This document shows positions 8,436 through 16,931 of a stretch of 64,000 nucleotides of DNA, piece after piece. The stretch lies in NCBI RefSeq assembly GCF_004114425.1, contig NZ_RDQF01000019.1, forward strand, positions 1 through 64,000, read 5' to 3'. Made by a program: the position numbers and the translations under genes. Under the pieces are notes generated by a model. That model had not been told where the DNA came from. It saw nothing but the letters and a program-made list of their open reading frames with translations, and did not search any database. This DNA comes from Bradyrhizobium vignae. GTDB taxonomy: Bacteria > Pseudomonadota > Alphaproteobacteria > Rhizobiales > Xanthobacteraceae. Position 1 is the stretch's first letter. Every line of letters starts with the position of its first letter.

Positions 8436-9824
8436 TCAGAGAGGCGGCCGGCGATGCGAAAAACCCAGTTCGTTCTCGAGGCTGCGGCCGAAGGCAAACA
8501 AGCGGGATTCGCACCCCGGCGGCGCGATGACCTGGATGCCGAAGGGCAGCTCATCCTCCCCTCGCGGCACCGGCAAAGTCAGGACCGGAAAGCCGACCAG
8601 CGACACGATGAAAGTAACGGCGAGATAATCGATCGGCGTCTCCAGCGCCGCCCCGTCGATCGCGGTGACGTCGCTGATCTCGTTCGGCCAGGGGACGACC
8701 GACGCAGCCGGCGCGACCAGGATATCGGCACGGGTGAACAGCGCGCGAAAGCTGCGATAGATCACGGTGCGGCGTCGTTCGGCGTTCAGGTAAGCCTCCG
8801 CGGACAGCCTTGCGCCGGCCTCGATGTTCCAGATCACCGTCGGAGTGAGCTCGGTACGACGCATCCTCAGCAACTCGCCATAGCTGCTCGCGATGTGCGC
8901 GCCGCGCAGCGTACCAAAGGTTTCGATCGCCCCGCCACAATCGGGCGAGGACAGCTCGACATCGCCAACACGCGCGAGCGCCTCGCAAGCCGCAGCGAAG
9001 CGCGCACGAACCTCGCACGCAACCGGCGCGACACCGAAATCGGGCGTAGCGGCAATCCGGGGACGGCCAGCGATGGGTCGATCATCGCCGGCGCCGTGGA
9101 GCGAGAGCGGATCATTCGCATCGCCTCCGGCGCAGGCCGACAGCGCAAGCTCGAGATCGTCGACACTGCGGGCGAGAAAACCGTGCGTGGCCAGCATGTC
9201 CCAGCCGAGCGGCCGGCGCGGCGACGGAATGCGGCCGGGGGTCGGCCGGATCGAAGCAACGTCGCAGAAGCTGGCGGGCGTGCGCACCGAGCCACCGAAA
9301 TCGGTGCCGTGCGCCAGCGGCGCCATGCCGGTCGCGACGGCGACGGCAGAGCCGCCGGACGATCCGCCGGAGGTCAGCGCGAGATCGAACGGATTGCGTG
9401 TCGGCCCGCGCAATCTGTTGGTACAGACCGCACCAAAGCCAAACTCCGGCGTGTTGGTCTTGCCCAAAATGATCGCGCCGGCGCGCCGCAGCCGCGCCAC
9501 GATGAGATCGTCCTCGGCCGGGACGTGATCGCGGAACAGCACCGAGCCGTAAGTCGTCGCAAGTCCCGCCGTGTCGGTGAGGTCCTTGATCGCGATCGGC
9601 ACGCCATGCAGCGGGCCGATCGGCGCAGAGGCCGCATCGCACATCTGCGCAGCGCGGCGGGCGCCGTCCGCATCGACCGTCACGAATGCCGCCAATCGGG
9701 CGTCGAGGCTCGCAATCCGGGCCAGATACGCTTCGATGGCGTCACGGGAGGACAGCTCGCCCCTCGCAATGGCGCGCGCAAGCTCCGTGGCCGTGAGGTC
9801 GCATATCGATCGATCCGATGTCAT
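8436..9824 (-). CDS. Amidase signature family hydrolase
   Basis: The 462-residue protein is of normal family length and has the full Ser-cisSer-Lys triad: K80 in GVPIAIKDL, S155 in TSGGSSGGS and nucleophile S179 in GTDFGGSVRTP. It hydrolyses a carboxamide to acid plus ammonia. The ATG at 9824 gives the usual helical start; longer frames upstream overlap the divergent ABC operon. The genome context of cyclic-amide and polyamine uptake fits a role in releasing nitrogen, but the substrate is unknown. Confidence 0.92.
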   Translation of the reverse strand: MTSDRSICDLTATELARAIARGELSSRDAIEAYLARIASLDARLAAFVTVDADGARRAAQMCDAASAPIGPLHGVPIAIKDLTDTAGLATTYGSVLFRDHVPAEDDLIVARLRRAGAIILGKTNTPEFGFGAVCTNRLRGPTRNPFDLALTSGGSSGGSAVAVATGMAPLAHGTDFGGSVRTPASFCDVASIRPTPGRIPSPRRPLGWDMLATHGFLARSVDDLELALSACAGGDANDPLSLHGAGDDRPIAGRPRIAATPDFGVAPVACEVRARFAAACEALARVGDVELSSPDCGGAIETFGTLRGAHIASSYGELLRMRRTELTPTVIWNIEAGARLSAEAYLNAERRRTVIYRSFRALFTRADILVAPAASVVPWPNEISDVTAIDGAALETPIDYLAVTFIVSLVGFPVLTLPVPRGEDELPFGIQVIAPPGCESRLFAFGRSLENELGFSHRRPPL

Positions 9825-9912
9825 CGGGCCACCATGCCAAAACGCTCGCCGAAAAGCGACAGGCGCGGGCACGAGACTTGCTTTCTCTTCTGGGGCAACG
9901 GGAGGCAACACC

Positions 9913-11007
9913 ATGGCTGATGCGCCAAGCGGCCGATCGCTCGTCGTCGACGCGGTCACCCACCGATATCCGAGTGGCGCGCTTGCGGTCGAGAACATCA
10001 ATCTCGACATCAAGGGCGGCGAGATCATCGCCCTGCTCGGCCCCTCCGGCTGCGGCAAGACAACGCTCTTGCGCATCATCGCCGGCTTCATCGCGCAGAC
10101 GCAAGGGAGGATCATCATCGGCGACGACATCGTCGATGCGCTGCCGCCGAACAAGCGCGCGGTCGGCATCGTGTTCCAGAACTACGCGCTGTTCCCGCAC
10201 CTGTCCATCAGCGAGAACGTCGCCTATGGCCTCGCCGCCCGCGGCATCGACAATGTGACGCGGCAGCGCGAGGCGCAGCGCCTGTTGGAGCTGGTGCAGC
10301 TCCCGACCATGGCCGAGCGGCTGCCGCGGCAGCTCTCCGGCGGGCAGCAGCAGCGCGTTGCGCTCGCCCGCGCGCTCGCGATCAAGCCGTCGATCCTGCT
10401 GCTCGACGAGCCCTTCGCCGCGCTCGACAAGAATCTGCGGCTGGACATGCAGATCGAGGTCAAGCGGCTGCAACGCGTCTCCGGCATCACCACGCTGATC
10501 GTGACGCACGACCAGGAAGAAGCGCTGTCCATGGCCGATCGTGTCGCCGTGCTGAGCCATGGCAAGCTCGAGCAGTTCGGCTCGCCGTCGGACGTCTACG
10601 ACCGTCCGCAGACGCTGTTCGTCAACACCTTCGTCGGCTCAACCAACCGCATGCCCGGCGTCGTGGTTTCGGCGGACCGCACGGCGGCAAAGGTGCGCCT
10701 CGATGCCGGCGCGGAGATCATCGCGCGTCCCGCGGGCGGTACACTCAGCGAAGGCGGCCGCGTCACGGTCTGCATCCGTCCCGAGCATCTGCAATTCGTC
10801 GGCGACGAGACCGGCTTTGCCGGCGTGATCGGCATGTCGCTGCCGCTGGGCGCCACCGTCGTGCACGAAGTCACCACCGCCGATGGCTCCGGCGTCAAGG
10901 TCTCCCAGGCGCGCATCGGCGAGACGCGCGCGCTGGAGAACGGCGCGGCGGTGCGTCTCGCGCCGCTCGCCCCGTCGCTCGCCAACGCCTTTCCCGCAAC
11001 GCTTTGA
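9913..11007 (+). CDS. ABC transporter ATP-binding protein, spermidine/putrescine (PotA) type
   Basis: A 364-residue ATPase with Walker A GPSGCGKTT (about 44), Q-loop VFQNYALFPH, signature LSGGQQQR, Walker B LLLDEPFAALD and switch VTHDQEEA. A TOBE domain follows from about residue 270 (VCIRPEHLQF). GGGAGG sits eight bases before the ATG. It is the first gene of a four-gene rightward operon with a binding protein and two permeases, the standard POPT-family gene set. The adjacent leftward amidase suggests the imported compound is an amide or amine. Confidence 0.93.
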   Translation: MADAPSGRSLVVDAVTHRYPSGALAVENINLDIKGGEIIALLGPSGCGKTTLLRIIAGFIAQTQGRIIIGDDIVDALPPNKRAVGIVFQNYALFPHLSISENVAYGLAARGIDNVTRQREAQRLLELVQLPTMAERLPRQLSGGQQQRVALARALAIKPSILLLDEPFAALDKNLRLDMQIEVKRLQRVSGITTLIVTHDQEEALSMADRVAVLSHGKLEQFGSPSDVYDRPQTLFVNTFVGSTNRMPGVVVSADRTAAKVRLDAGAEIIARPAGGTLSEGGRVTVCIRPEHLQFVGDETGFAGVIGMSLPLGATVVHEVTTADGSGVKVSQARIGETRALENGAAVRLAPLAPSLANAFPATL

Positions 11008-11037
11008 ATTCAGTTTCTGTCCAGAGGGGAGTTCGAC

Positions 11038-12084
11038 ATGATCATGAATCGCAGAAGCCTGCTGACCACCGCGCTCACACTCGGCGCCATGAAGGCATTT
11101 CCTGGCCTGAGCTACGCCCAGGCCCGTCCACTGGTGTTTGCGACCTTTACGGGAAGCTGGGAGGAAGCGCACAAGGCCGTGCTGGTGCCGGCGTTCCGCA
11201 AGGCTAACGCGGACGCCGCGATCGTGCTGGACCCCATGCTCTCGGTCGACCAGATCGCCAAGGTGAATGCCGCCAAGGCCAATCCACCGATCGACGTCAT
11301 GCTGCACGATCCCGGCCCGGCCCTCGTCGCCATCGGCCAGGACCTGGTCGATCCCTATCCGGTCGAGAAGAGCGCCTACTACAAGGACCTGATCGCCGAG
11401 GCGCAGGAGCCGATGGGCCCTGCCCCGTTCTTCCAGGTCGTCGGCCTCACCTACAATCCGGAAGCGGTCAAGACGCCGCCGACGTCGTGGGCCGATCTCT
11501 GGAAGCCGGAGTTCAAGGGCCGCGTCGGCATCACCAACCTCAACTCGACGCTCGGCACCGGCTGGCTGGTCGAGATCGCCAAGATGCGCGGCGGCTCGGA
11601 GGCCAATGTCGATCCCGGCTTCAAGGCGCTGGAAGAGCTCAAGCCCAACCTCGCCGCGGTCGCCGCCAATCCCGGCGCGCTCGCCACCCTGTTCCAGCAG
11701 GGCCAGATCGACATCTCGCCCGGCAATTTCAACGCCATCCAGATCCTGAAGGCGCGCGGCGTGCCGGTCGAGTTCGTGGCGCCGAAGGAAGGTGCGATCG
11801 CCTTCAAGACCACGATCCACATCGTCAAGAACTCGCCGAACCGCGAGCTCGCCTTCAAGCTGATCGAGGCGGCCTTGATGCCGGAAGTGCAGACCACGCT
11901 GATGAACCCGCCCTACCTGATCGTGCCGACCAATTCCAAAGTGGCGATGGGCGGCGAGATCGCGCGCGTGCTGGCCAAGGACGCGGCCGAGCTGAAGAAG
12001 AAGTTCGTGTTCCAGGACTGGAAGAAGATCAACGAGCAGCGCTCGGTCTGGATCGAGCGGTTCAACCGCGAGATCAAGATCTGA
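11038..12084 (+). CDS. Extracellular solute-binding protein of polyamine-type ABC transporter
   Basis: The 348-residue protein starts MIMNRRSLLTTALTLG, a twin-arginine-like signal with cleavage near SYA-QA (about 26). The body is a type 2 periplasmic binding fold (PotD/ AfuA-like): LVFATFTGSWEEAHKAVLVP, then a hinge near GLTYNPEAVKTPPTSW and the W-DLWKPEFKGRVG lobe. It follows the ATPase by 30 bases with GAGGGGAG as ribosome site. The acidic residues that mark polyamine binding cannot be assigned with confidence from sequence alone, so the ligand remains open. Confidence 0.9.
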   Translation: MIMNRRSLLTTALTLGAMKAFPGLSYAQARPLVFATFTGSWEEAHKAVLVPAFRKANADAAIVLDPMLSVDQIAKVNAAKANPPIDVMLHDPGPALVAIGQDLVDPYPVEKSAYYKDLIAEAQEPMGPAPFFQVVGLTYNPEAVKTPPTSWADLWKPEFKGRVGITNLNSTLGTGWLVEIAKMRGGSEANVDPGFKALEELKPNLAAVAANPGALATLFQQGQIDISPGNFNAIQILKARGVPVEFVAPKEGAIAFKTTIHIVKNSPNRELAFKLIEAALMPEVQTTLMNPPYLIVPTNSKVAMGGEIARVLAKDAAELKKKFVFQDWKKINEQRSVWIERFNREIKI

Positions 12085-12103
12085 GACATTGAAGGCTTGA
12101 GTC

Positions 12104-12967
12104 ATGGGCGCAGCACCGGCATCACGGGACGTGACGTCCTACGGAATGGGATTGGCGGCGCCGCTGGCGCTGTTCTTCCTGGTCTTCTTCGTCGCGCCGC
12201 TGCTGCAATTGTTCTGGCTCTCGCTGCACAACGACACGGCCGGGCTCCAATGGGGGCTCGGCCAATACCTGCACTTCCTCACCGATCCCTTCAGCCTCGG
12301 CGTGCTCGGCTCGACGCTGCTATTAGGGGCCGAGGTGACGGCGGTCTGCCTCGTGCTCGGCTTTCCCATCGCCTGGCTGTATCAGCGGGTCGGACCAAGG
12401 CTTCAGACCATCATCATCCTGATCGTGCTGCTGCCGCTTTTGACCAGCGTCGTGGTGCGCACCTTCGCCTGGATCGTCATCCTCGGACGCCAGGGCATCA
12501 TCAACGCGACGCTGCAATGGCTCGGCGTCATCGATACGCCGCTAAAATTGCTCTACACCCAGTTCGGCGTGGTGATCGCGCTGGCGCAGGTGCAGATGCC
12601 CTTGATGACGCTGCCGCTGATCACCGCGCTCGGCCGCATCGATCCCAATCTCGACGATGCCTCCTGCTCGCTCGGCGCCGGGAGCTGGCGCACCTTCTTC
12701 CGGATCGTGCTGCCGCTGTCGCTGCCCGGCGTCATCGCCGGCTGCACGCTGACCTATGCCGCCGCGATCACCGCCTTCATCACCCAGTCGCTGGTCGGCG
12801 GCGGGCAGATGCTGTTCATGCCGATGTATCTCTACCAGCAGGCCTCGACACTGCAGAACTGGCCGTTCGCGGCCGCGATCTCGATCATCTTCCTGCTCGC
12901 CGTGCTCGCGGTCGTCTCGGTCTTCACCACCCTCGGTCGCATGTCGCGCGGCTATGGAGGCGCATGA
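12104..12967 (+). CDS. ABC transporter permease, PotB type
   Basis: A 287-residue membrane protein with about six predicted helices and a PotB-like start (LAAPLALFFLVFFVAPLL). The EAA loop is seen in LDDASCSLGAGSWRTFFRIV followed by LPLSLPGVIAG. It follows the binding-protein gene by 19 bases and its stop overlaps the next start (ATGA). It pairs with the following permease to make a heterodimeric pore. Confidence 0.92.
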   Translation: MGAAPASRDVTSYGMGLAAPLALFFLVFFVAPLLQLFWLSLHNDTAGLQWGLGQYLHFLTDPFSLGVLGSTLLLGAEVTAVCLVLGFPIAWLYQRVGPRLQTIIILIVLLPLLTSVVVRTFAWIVILGRQGIINATLQWLGVIDTPLKLLYTQFGVVIALAQVQMPLMTLPLITALGRIDPNLDDASCSLGAGSWRTFFRIVLPLSLPGVIAGCTLTYAAAITAFITQSLVGGGQMLFMPMYLYQQASTLQNWPFAAAISIIFLLAVLAVVSVFTTLGRMSRGYGGA

Positions 12968-13782
12968 TGCGCGGGCGCAGGCGCACATTGGAAGCCCTCA
13001 GTTTCGAGCTCGTGATGACCGTGATCGCGGTGATCGCGCTTGTCATCATCATCGCGCCGTCGCTCGTGGTGCTGATCGTCTCCTTCACCAGCGGCTTCTC
13101 GCTGCGCTTCCCGCCGCCGGGCTATTCGCTGCGCTGGTACGCCGAATTGTGGAATGCCTGGCAGCTGCATTTCGCGGCCAAGAACAGCCTGATCGTGGCG
13201 CTGTGGGCGACGGGCCTGTCAGTCGTGCTTGGCGTCGCCGCGGCGCTCGCGATCTCGCGGTCGCGCACGCTATCGGCGCGGCTGCTCGATTCCCTCTTCA
13301 TGTCGCCGCTGGTGCTGCCGGCCCTCGCCTTCGGCCTCGCCGCTCTGATGCTGTTCTCGCTGATCGGCCTGCCGGTGTCGCCGCTGACCTTGGTGATTGG
13401 GCACACCGTGGTCTGCGTCCCCTATGTCGTGCGCAACACGGTCGCAGCCCTCGCCCAGCTCGAGCCGACCCTGCTCGAAAGCTCGGCGGTGCTCGGCGCG
13501 AGCCGCCTCTACACCTTCCGCCGCATCGTGCTGCCGCTGATCCGCCCGGGCATCATCGCAGGCGCCTTCATCGCCTTCATGTCATCCTTCGACAACGTGC
13601 CGGTGTCGCTGTTCCTGCGCGATGCCGCCACGGACATGCTGCCGATCCGGATGTGGCAGGACCTCGAGGGCAAGCTGGATGTCACCATCGCCGCGCTGTC
13701 GGGCGTGCTGATCATCGCGACCGTCGCGCTGGTCGCAATCATGGAGCGCGTCACCGGCCTGTCGCGGCGGCTGACGAATTGA
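12964..13782 (+). CDS. ABC transporter permease, PotC type
   Basis: A 272-residue membrane protein with six hydrophobic segments and the EAA loop LLESSAVLGASRLYTFRRIV then LPLIRPGIIAGAF. SFTSGFSLRFPPPGYSLRWY is the typical first periplasmic loop of PotC-like permeases. The ATG at 12964 overlaps the previous stop (ATGA); an ATG three bases later is equally possible. It is the last gene of the transporter operon, and its stop directly abuts the stop of the convergent uraH gene. Confidence 0.92.
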   Translation: MMRGRRRTLEALSFELVMTVIAVIALVIIIAPSLVVLIVSFTSGFSLRFPPPGYSLRWYAELWNAWQLHFAAKNSLIVALWATGLSVVLGVAAALAISRSRTLSARLLDSLFMSPLVLPALAFGLAALMLFSLIGLPVSPLTLVIGHTVVCVPYVVRNTVAALAQLEPTLLESSAVLGASRLYTFRRIVLPLIRPGIIAGAFIAFMSSFDNVPVSLFLRDAATDMLPIRMWQDLEGKLDVTIAALSGVLIIATVALVAIMERVTGLSRRLTN

Positions 13783-14118
13783 TCAGGCACCGCGGAACAG
13801 CGAATAGCCCCAGCGGGTGAATTTCAGCGGCAGATGAAAATGCTCGTCAACGTTCTTGATGCGGAAGCGGAACGGCGTCACGGTCAGGAAGCCGTCGCGC
13901 TCGCCGAAGAACTCGCCGAGATGAAACAGCACCTCGTATTCGCCGGCCGTCACGCCGGCGCCTTGCGCGATGGCATGATCGAGCACGCCATTGCCGCCGA
14001 GCCGCCCGTCGGCGATGCGCAGCGAGTCCGGATCGATCCGCCAGATCTCGACGCGCAGCCCCTGCGCCGGGCGCCCGCTTGCCACATCGACCGCGTGAAT
14101 GGAAATGCCGCCTGCCAC
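13783..14118 (-). CDS. uraH: 5-hydroxyisourate hydrolase (transthyretin-like)
   Basis: The 111-residue protein hydrolyses 5-hydroxyisourate to OHCU in urate breakdown. Family landmarks are ISIHAVDVASGRPA (H8), IADGRLGG (R39) and the C-terminal HFHLPLKFTRWGYSLFRGA. The usual C-terminal tetrapeptide is YRGS; here it is FRGA, changing the terminal tyrosine and serine that line the active site. The start is GTG at 14118 with GGAGG upstream. Only 26 bases separate it from the divergent MFS gene. No uricase or OHCU decarboxylase gene is in the window. Confidence 0.93.
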   Translation of the reverse strand: MAGGISIHAVDVASGRPAQGLRVEIWRIDPDSLRIADGRLGGNGVLDHAIAQGAGVTAGEYEVLFHLGEFFGERDGFLTVTPFRFRIKNVDEHFHLPLKFTRWGYSLFRGA

Positions 14119-14144
14119 GATGTTCCTCCCATGAGCACGCCGCT

Positions 14145-15341
14145 ATGGTAGACGCAAACACGGCCGCTCGGCCAGCACCGGCGTTGCTGCCGGCCCTCGG
14201 AGCGATGACCGCGCTGCAGGGCCTCGTCGCGCTGGCCTTGTTCGCGCCCGGCGTGGTCGCGCCGCGCGCGCATATCGAGGTCTGGCAGCTCTCGATGTTT
14301 TCCTGCGCTGTGTTCGCGGTCGGCATCCCCGCCTCGTTCTGGGGCGGCGGCTTCATCGCGCGCCTTGGCTCGCTGCGGATCGCGAGCCTCTGTGCGGCGG
14401 CCATCGTCGTCGGCATGGCATTGGCTTCGCTCGGATCGAGCGCCGCGCTGCTCGCCGCAGGCCTTTGCCTCGGCCTTGCCATGGGGCCCGAGACGCCCGC
14501 GAGCGCGGCGCTGCTGGCGCGGCTCGTCACCGCCGAGCGGCGCGCCTTCGTGTTCTCGGTGCGTCAGACCGGCAACCAGATCGGCGCGGTTTGCGGCTCG
14601 CTCGCGCTGCCCGCGATCGCGATCTCGCTCGGACCGGCCTGGTGCTATGCGTTTGTAGGCGGCTGCGCGCTGCTCGCGATCCTGTTGTTCGAATGGTTGC
14701 GGCCGGCCTATGCCGGCAAGGTCGCTCCGCCGCCAAAGCTCGATCTCCGCGCGCGGCTGGCGCTGGTGATTGCGGACCGGCGGATCGCGACGCTGGCGCT
14801 GGCCTCGATGCCGTTCAGCGCGATGCAGGTGTCGCTCAACACGGTCTTCGTCACGCTCGGCACGCGCGAGCTCGGCCTTGGCCATATCGAGGCGGGCATG
14901 GCGCTCGCCTGCGCGCAAGCCGGCGGCCTCGTCGGCCGGCTCGGCTGGGGCTATGTCGCGATGCGCCTCGATGCCTCGCGGACGATTCTCGTCGTCATTG
15001 GCCTCGGCATGGCATTCTGCGCCGCGCTGCTGGGCCTCAACGGCGCTTCGCTCGGTCGCGGCGGGCAATTCATCATTGCCGCACTGTTCGGCCTGACGGC
15101 GTCGGGCTGGAACGGCGTCTTCATCGCCGAGATCGCCCGCCTCGCCCCGCAGGAGCGGATCGGCGAAACCACCGGCGCGGTGCTGACAGCCTCCTATGCG
15201 GGCCTGCTTGCGGCGCCGGCGCTGGTGTCGATCCTGGATGGCGTGGCCAGTCTCGGCATGGCATTCTTCACCTTGGCCTGCCTCGCTCTCTGCGGCACAT
15301 TGGCGCTGATCTGGGAAGGCCATGACAAAGCCGAGAAATAG
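14145..15341 (+). CDS. Major facilitator superfamily transporter
   Basis: A 398-residue protein with about twelve hydrophobic segments. The cytoplasmic loop after helix 2 is GGGFIARLGSLRI, and ERRAFVFSVRQTGNQIGAV in helix 5 is the pattern of the NarK/CynX-like and oxalate-like MFS group. The ATG at 14145 keeps the first helix complete. An ATG at 14205 with GGAG upstream would cut into it. It overlaps the following amidase by 20 bases, so transport and hydrolysis of the same compound is plausible. The divergent uraH could share its control region. Confidence 0.88.
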   Translation: MVDANTAARPAPALLPALGAMTALQGLVALALFAPGVVAPRAHIEVWQLSMFSCAVFAVGIPASFWGGGFIARLGSLRIASLCAAAIVVGMALASLGSSAALLAAGLCLGLAMGPETPASAALLARLVTAERRAFVFSVRQTGNQIGAVCGSLALPAIAISLGPAWCYAFVGGCALLAILLFEWLRPAYAGKVAPPPKLDLRARLALVIADRRIATLALASMPFSAMQVSLNTVFVTLGTRELGLGHIEAGMALACAQAGGLVGRLGWGYVAMRLDASRTILVVIGLGMAFCAALLGLNGASLGRGGQFIIAALFGLTASGWNGVFIAEIARLAPQERIGETTGAVLTASYAGLLAAPALVSILDGVASLGMAFFTLACLALCGTLALIWEGHDKAEK

Positions 15342-16689
15342 CGCGCGCGAGATTGCTGCCGACGTCGCCGCCGGACGGACGACTGCTGTCGAGACCGCCA
15401 AGGCCGCCCTCGGCCGCATCGAGGCCGCAAAGGCCTTGAACGCGGTCGTCGCGGTCAATTCCGCACGCACGCTCGCCGATGCCGCAGCCGTCGATGCTCG
15501 CCTGCGCGCCGGCGAGACCATGCCGCTTGCCGGCGTCCCCATCGTCGTCAAGGACAACATCTGGGTCGGCGGCTGGCGCGTGACGCAAGGCTCGCGCCTG
15601 TTTGCGAACTTCATCGCGCCGCAGGACGCGATCGCGATCGAGCGCCTGCGCAGCGCCGGAGCGGTCATCGTCGGGATCGGCGCGACGTCCGAATTCGCCT
15701 GCAAGGGCGTCACGACCTCGCAGCTGTATGGGCCGACGCGGCATCCGCTCGATCCCGCGCTGACACCCGGCGGCTCATCGGGCGGCCCGGCCGTGGCCGT
15801 CGCTGCCGGCCTCGTGCCGCTCGCGATCGGCACAGATGCCGGCGGCTCGAGTCGCAGGCCGCCGGCGCATGTCGGGGTCGCCGGCTTCAAGCCGTCCTAT
15901 GGTGCGATCCCCTATGGGCCAGGTTTCGCCGAGCCCTTCTTCGGCCTCTCCGTCATTGCACCGATCGCCGCCGAAGTCGCCGACATCACGCTGGCGTTCG
16001 AGGCCATGGCCGGCCTCGATGGACGCGATCCGGATTCTGCCGTCGTTGCGCAGCAGGCCAAGGACACCGCCGGTCAGCGCATCGCGTTTTCGCCGCGCCT
16101 TGGTCTCGATGTCGCGATTGACGATGTCGTCGCGAATGGGCTCGCCTCCGCTGTCGACCGGCTTTCCGCGGCAGGTTTGCGCATCACGCAACGCGATCCC
16201 GTCTGGTCGGCAAACGCCACGGAGGACGCCATCATGCCGCTTCAGCATGCGGGTCTGGCGGCGCTCTATGGTAACGCCTTCCGCACGGATCCGACTATCT
16301 TCGATCCCGATGTCGCCAAGCAGATCGAGCGAGGTCTCTCCTGGTCTGGTACGGAAGTTGCCGGAGCGCTGCTCGCGAGCGCCGCGATCGCCAATGCCTT
16401 CGCGGCTTTCTTCACCGAGATTGACCTGCTGCTGACGCCAACCGTCCCATGCGCTGCGTGGCCACTGACGCAGCTCGGCCCGGACATGATCGGCGGAAAA
16501 GCCGCAAGCCCTCGTGCCCACGCGGTGTTCACGCCCTTTGTCAATCATGCCCGCCTGCCGGCGATTTCGATTCCGTGCGGAACCGATCGGCACGGACTTC
16601 CATTCGGCCTTCAGATCATCGCCGCGCGCGGACAAGACCGCTCGCTGCTCGCAGCAGCGCAAGAGATAGAGGCCATCTTGCGAGCGTAG
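15322..16689 (+). CDS. Amidase signature family protein (GatA-like)
   Basis: The 455-residue protein has the amidase triad K77 (VPIVVKDN), S152 (PGGSSGGPA) and S176 (GTDAGGSSRRP). It is about the size of bacterial amidases, and the C-terminal HARLPAISIPCG.. GLPFGLQIIAARGQD segment is complete. Its start overlaps the MFS transporter gene, arguing for a transport-hydrolysis pair. The nearby uraH and AllA-like chemistry would fit a ureide or allophanate-type substrate, but that is inference. It is not the tRNA amidotransferase subunit, since gatB/gatC are absent. Confidence 0.9.
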   Translation: MTKPRNSAREIAADVAAGRTTAVETAKAALGRIEAAKALNAVVAVNSARTLADAAAVDARLRAGETMPLAGVPIVVKDNIWVGGWRVTQGSRLFANFIAPQDAIAIERLRSAGAVIVGIGATSEFACKGVTTSQLYGPTRHPLDPALTPGGSSGGPAVAVAAGLVPLAIGTDAGGSSRRPPAHVGVAGFKPSYGAIPYGPGFAEPFFGLSVIAPIAAEVADITLAFEAMAGLDGRDPDSAVVAQQAKDTAGQRIAFSPRLGLDVAIDDVVANGLASAVDRLSAAGLRITQRDPVWSANATEDAIMPLQHAGLAALYGNAFRTDPTIFDPDVAKQIERGLSWSGTEVAGALLASAAIANAFAAFFTEIDLLLTPTVPCAAWPLTQLGPDMIGGKAASPRAHAVFTPFVNHARLPAISIPCGTDRHGLPFGLQIIAARGQDRSLLAAAQEIEAILRA

Positions 16690-16812
16690 TTTCTGGCGCA
16701 AGATGCAGGCAAGCTCATCCCGGTCGAAGGTGCCGACCATTTCACCATTCTCGAGGCGCTGCGGCGGCCGGACGGCATTCTCGTGGAGGCTGCTCGGCGA
16801 CTGCTGGACTAA
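16690..16812 (+). pseudogene. C-terminal remnant of an alpha/beta hydrolase
   Basis: Immediately after the amidase stop, an open frame reads LIPVEGADHFTILEALRRPD then ILVEAARRLLD and TAA at 16810-16812. GADHFTIL carries the catalytic-histidine end of kynurenine-formamidase/esterase-like alpha/beta hydrolases, including the usual short C-terminal helix. No upstream nucleophile region exists in any frame, since the amidase occupies that space. It looks like a leftover after deletion joined the amidase gene to the tail of a hydrolase gene. Confidence 0.6.
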
Positions 16813-16819
16813 AACTGCA

Positions 16820-16856
16820 AAAACAACCCCATGCACAGTAGAGACGCCGTTGTTTT
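16820..16856. repeat. Imperfectly GC-poor inverted repeat, possible weak terminator or dispersed element
   Basis: AAAACAAC (16820-16827) and GTTGTTTT (16849-16856) form an 8-base inverted repeat with a 21-base loop. It lies in the gap between convergent genes. The stem is A/T-rich and not followed by a clean T run, so terminator function is doubtful. I have an impression that the CTGCAAAAACAACCCCATG stretch recurs in Bradyrhizobium genomes but cannot verify it. Confidence 0.3.
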
Positions 16857-16931
16857 CAAAGGACAATTTTCGAGGCCAGATCGACACCGCCATCGCTTTG
16901 ACTCGTCGGGCAAAACAGGAGCATAGTGCCA

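Noticed and set aside
13950..15890. Leftward 646-codon frame
   Set aside because: Shadow across uraH, the MFS permease and amidase genes; composition is typical of GC-rich antisense frames.
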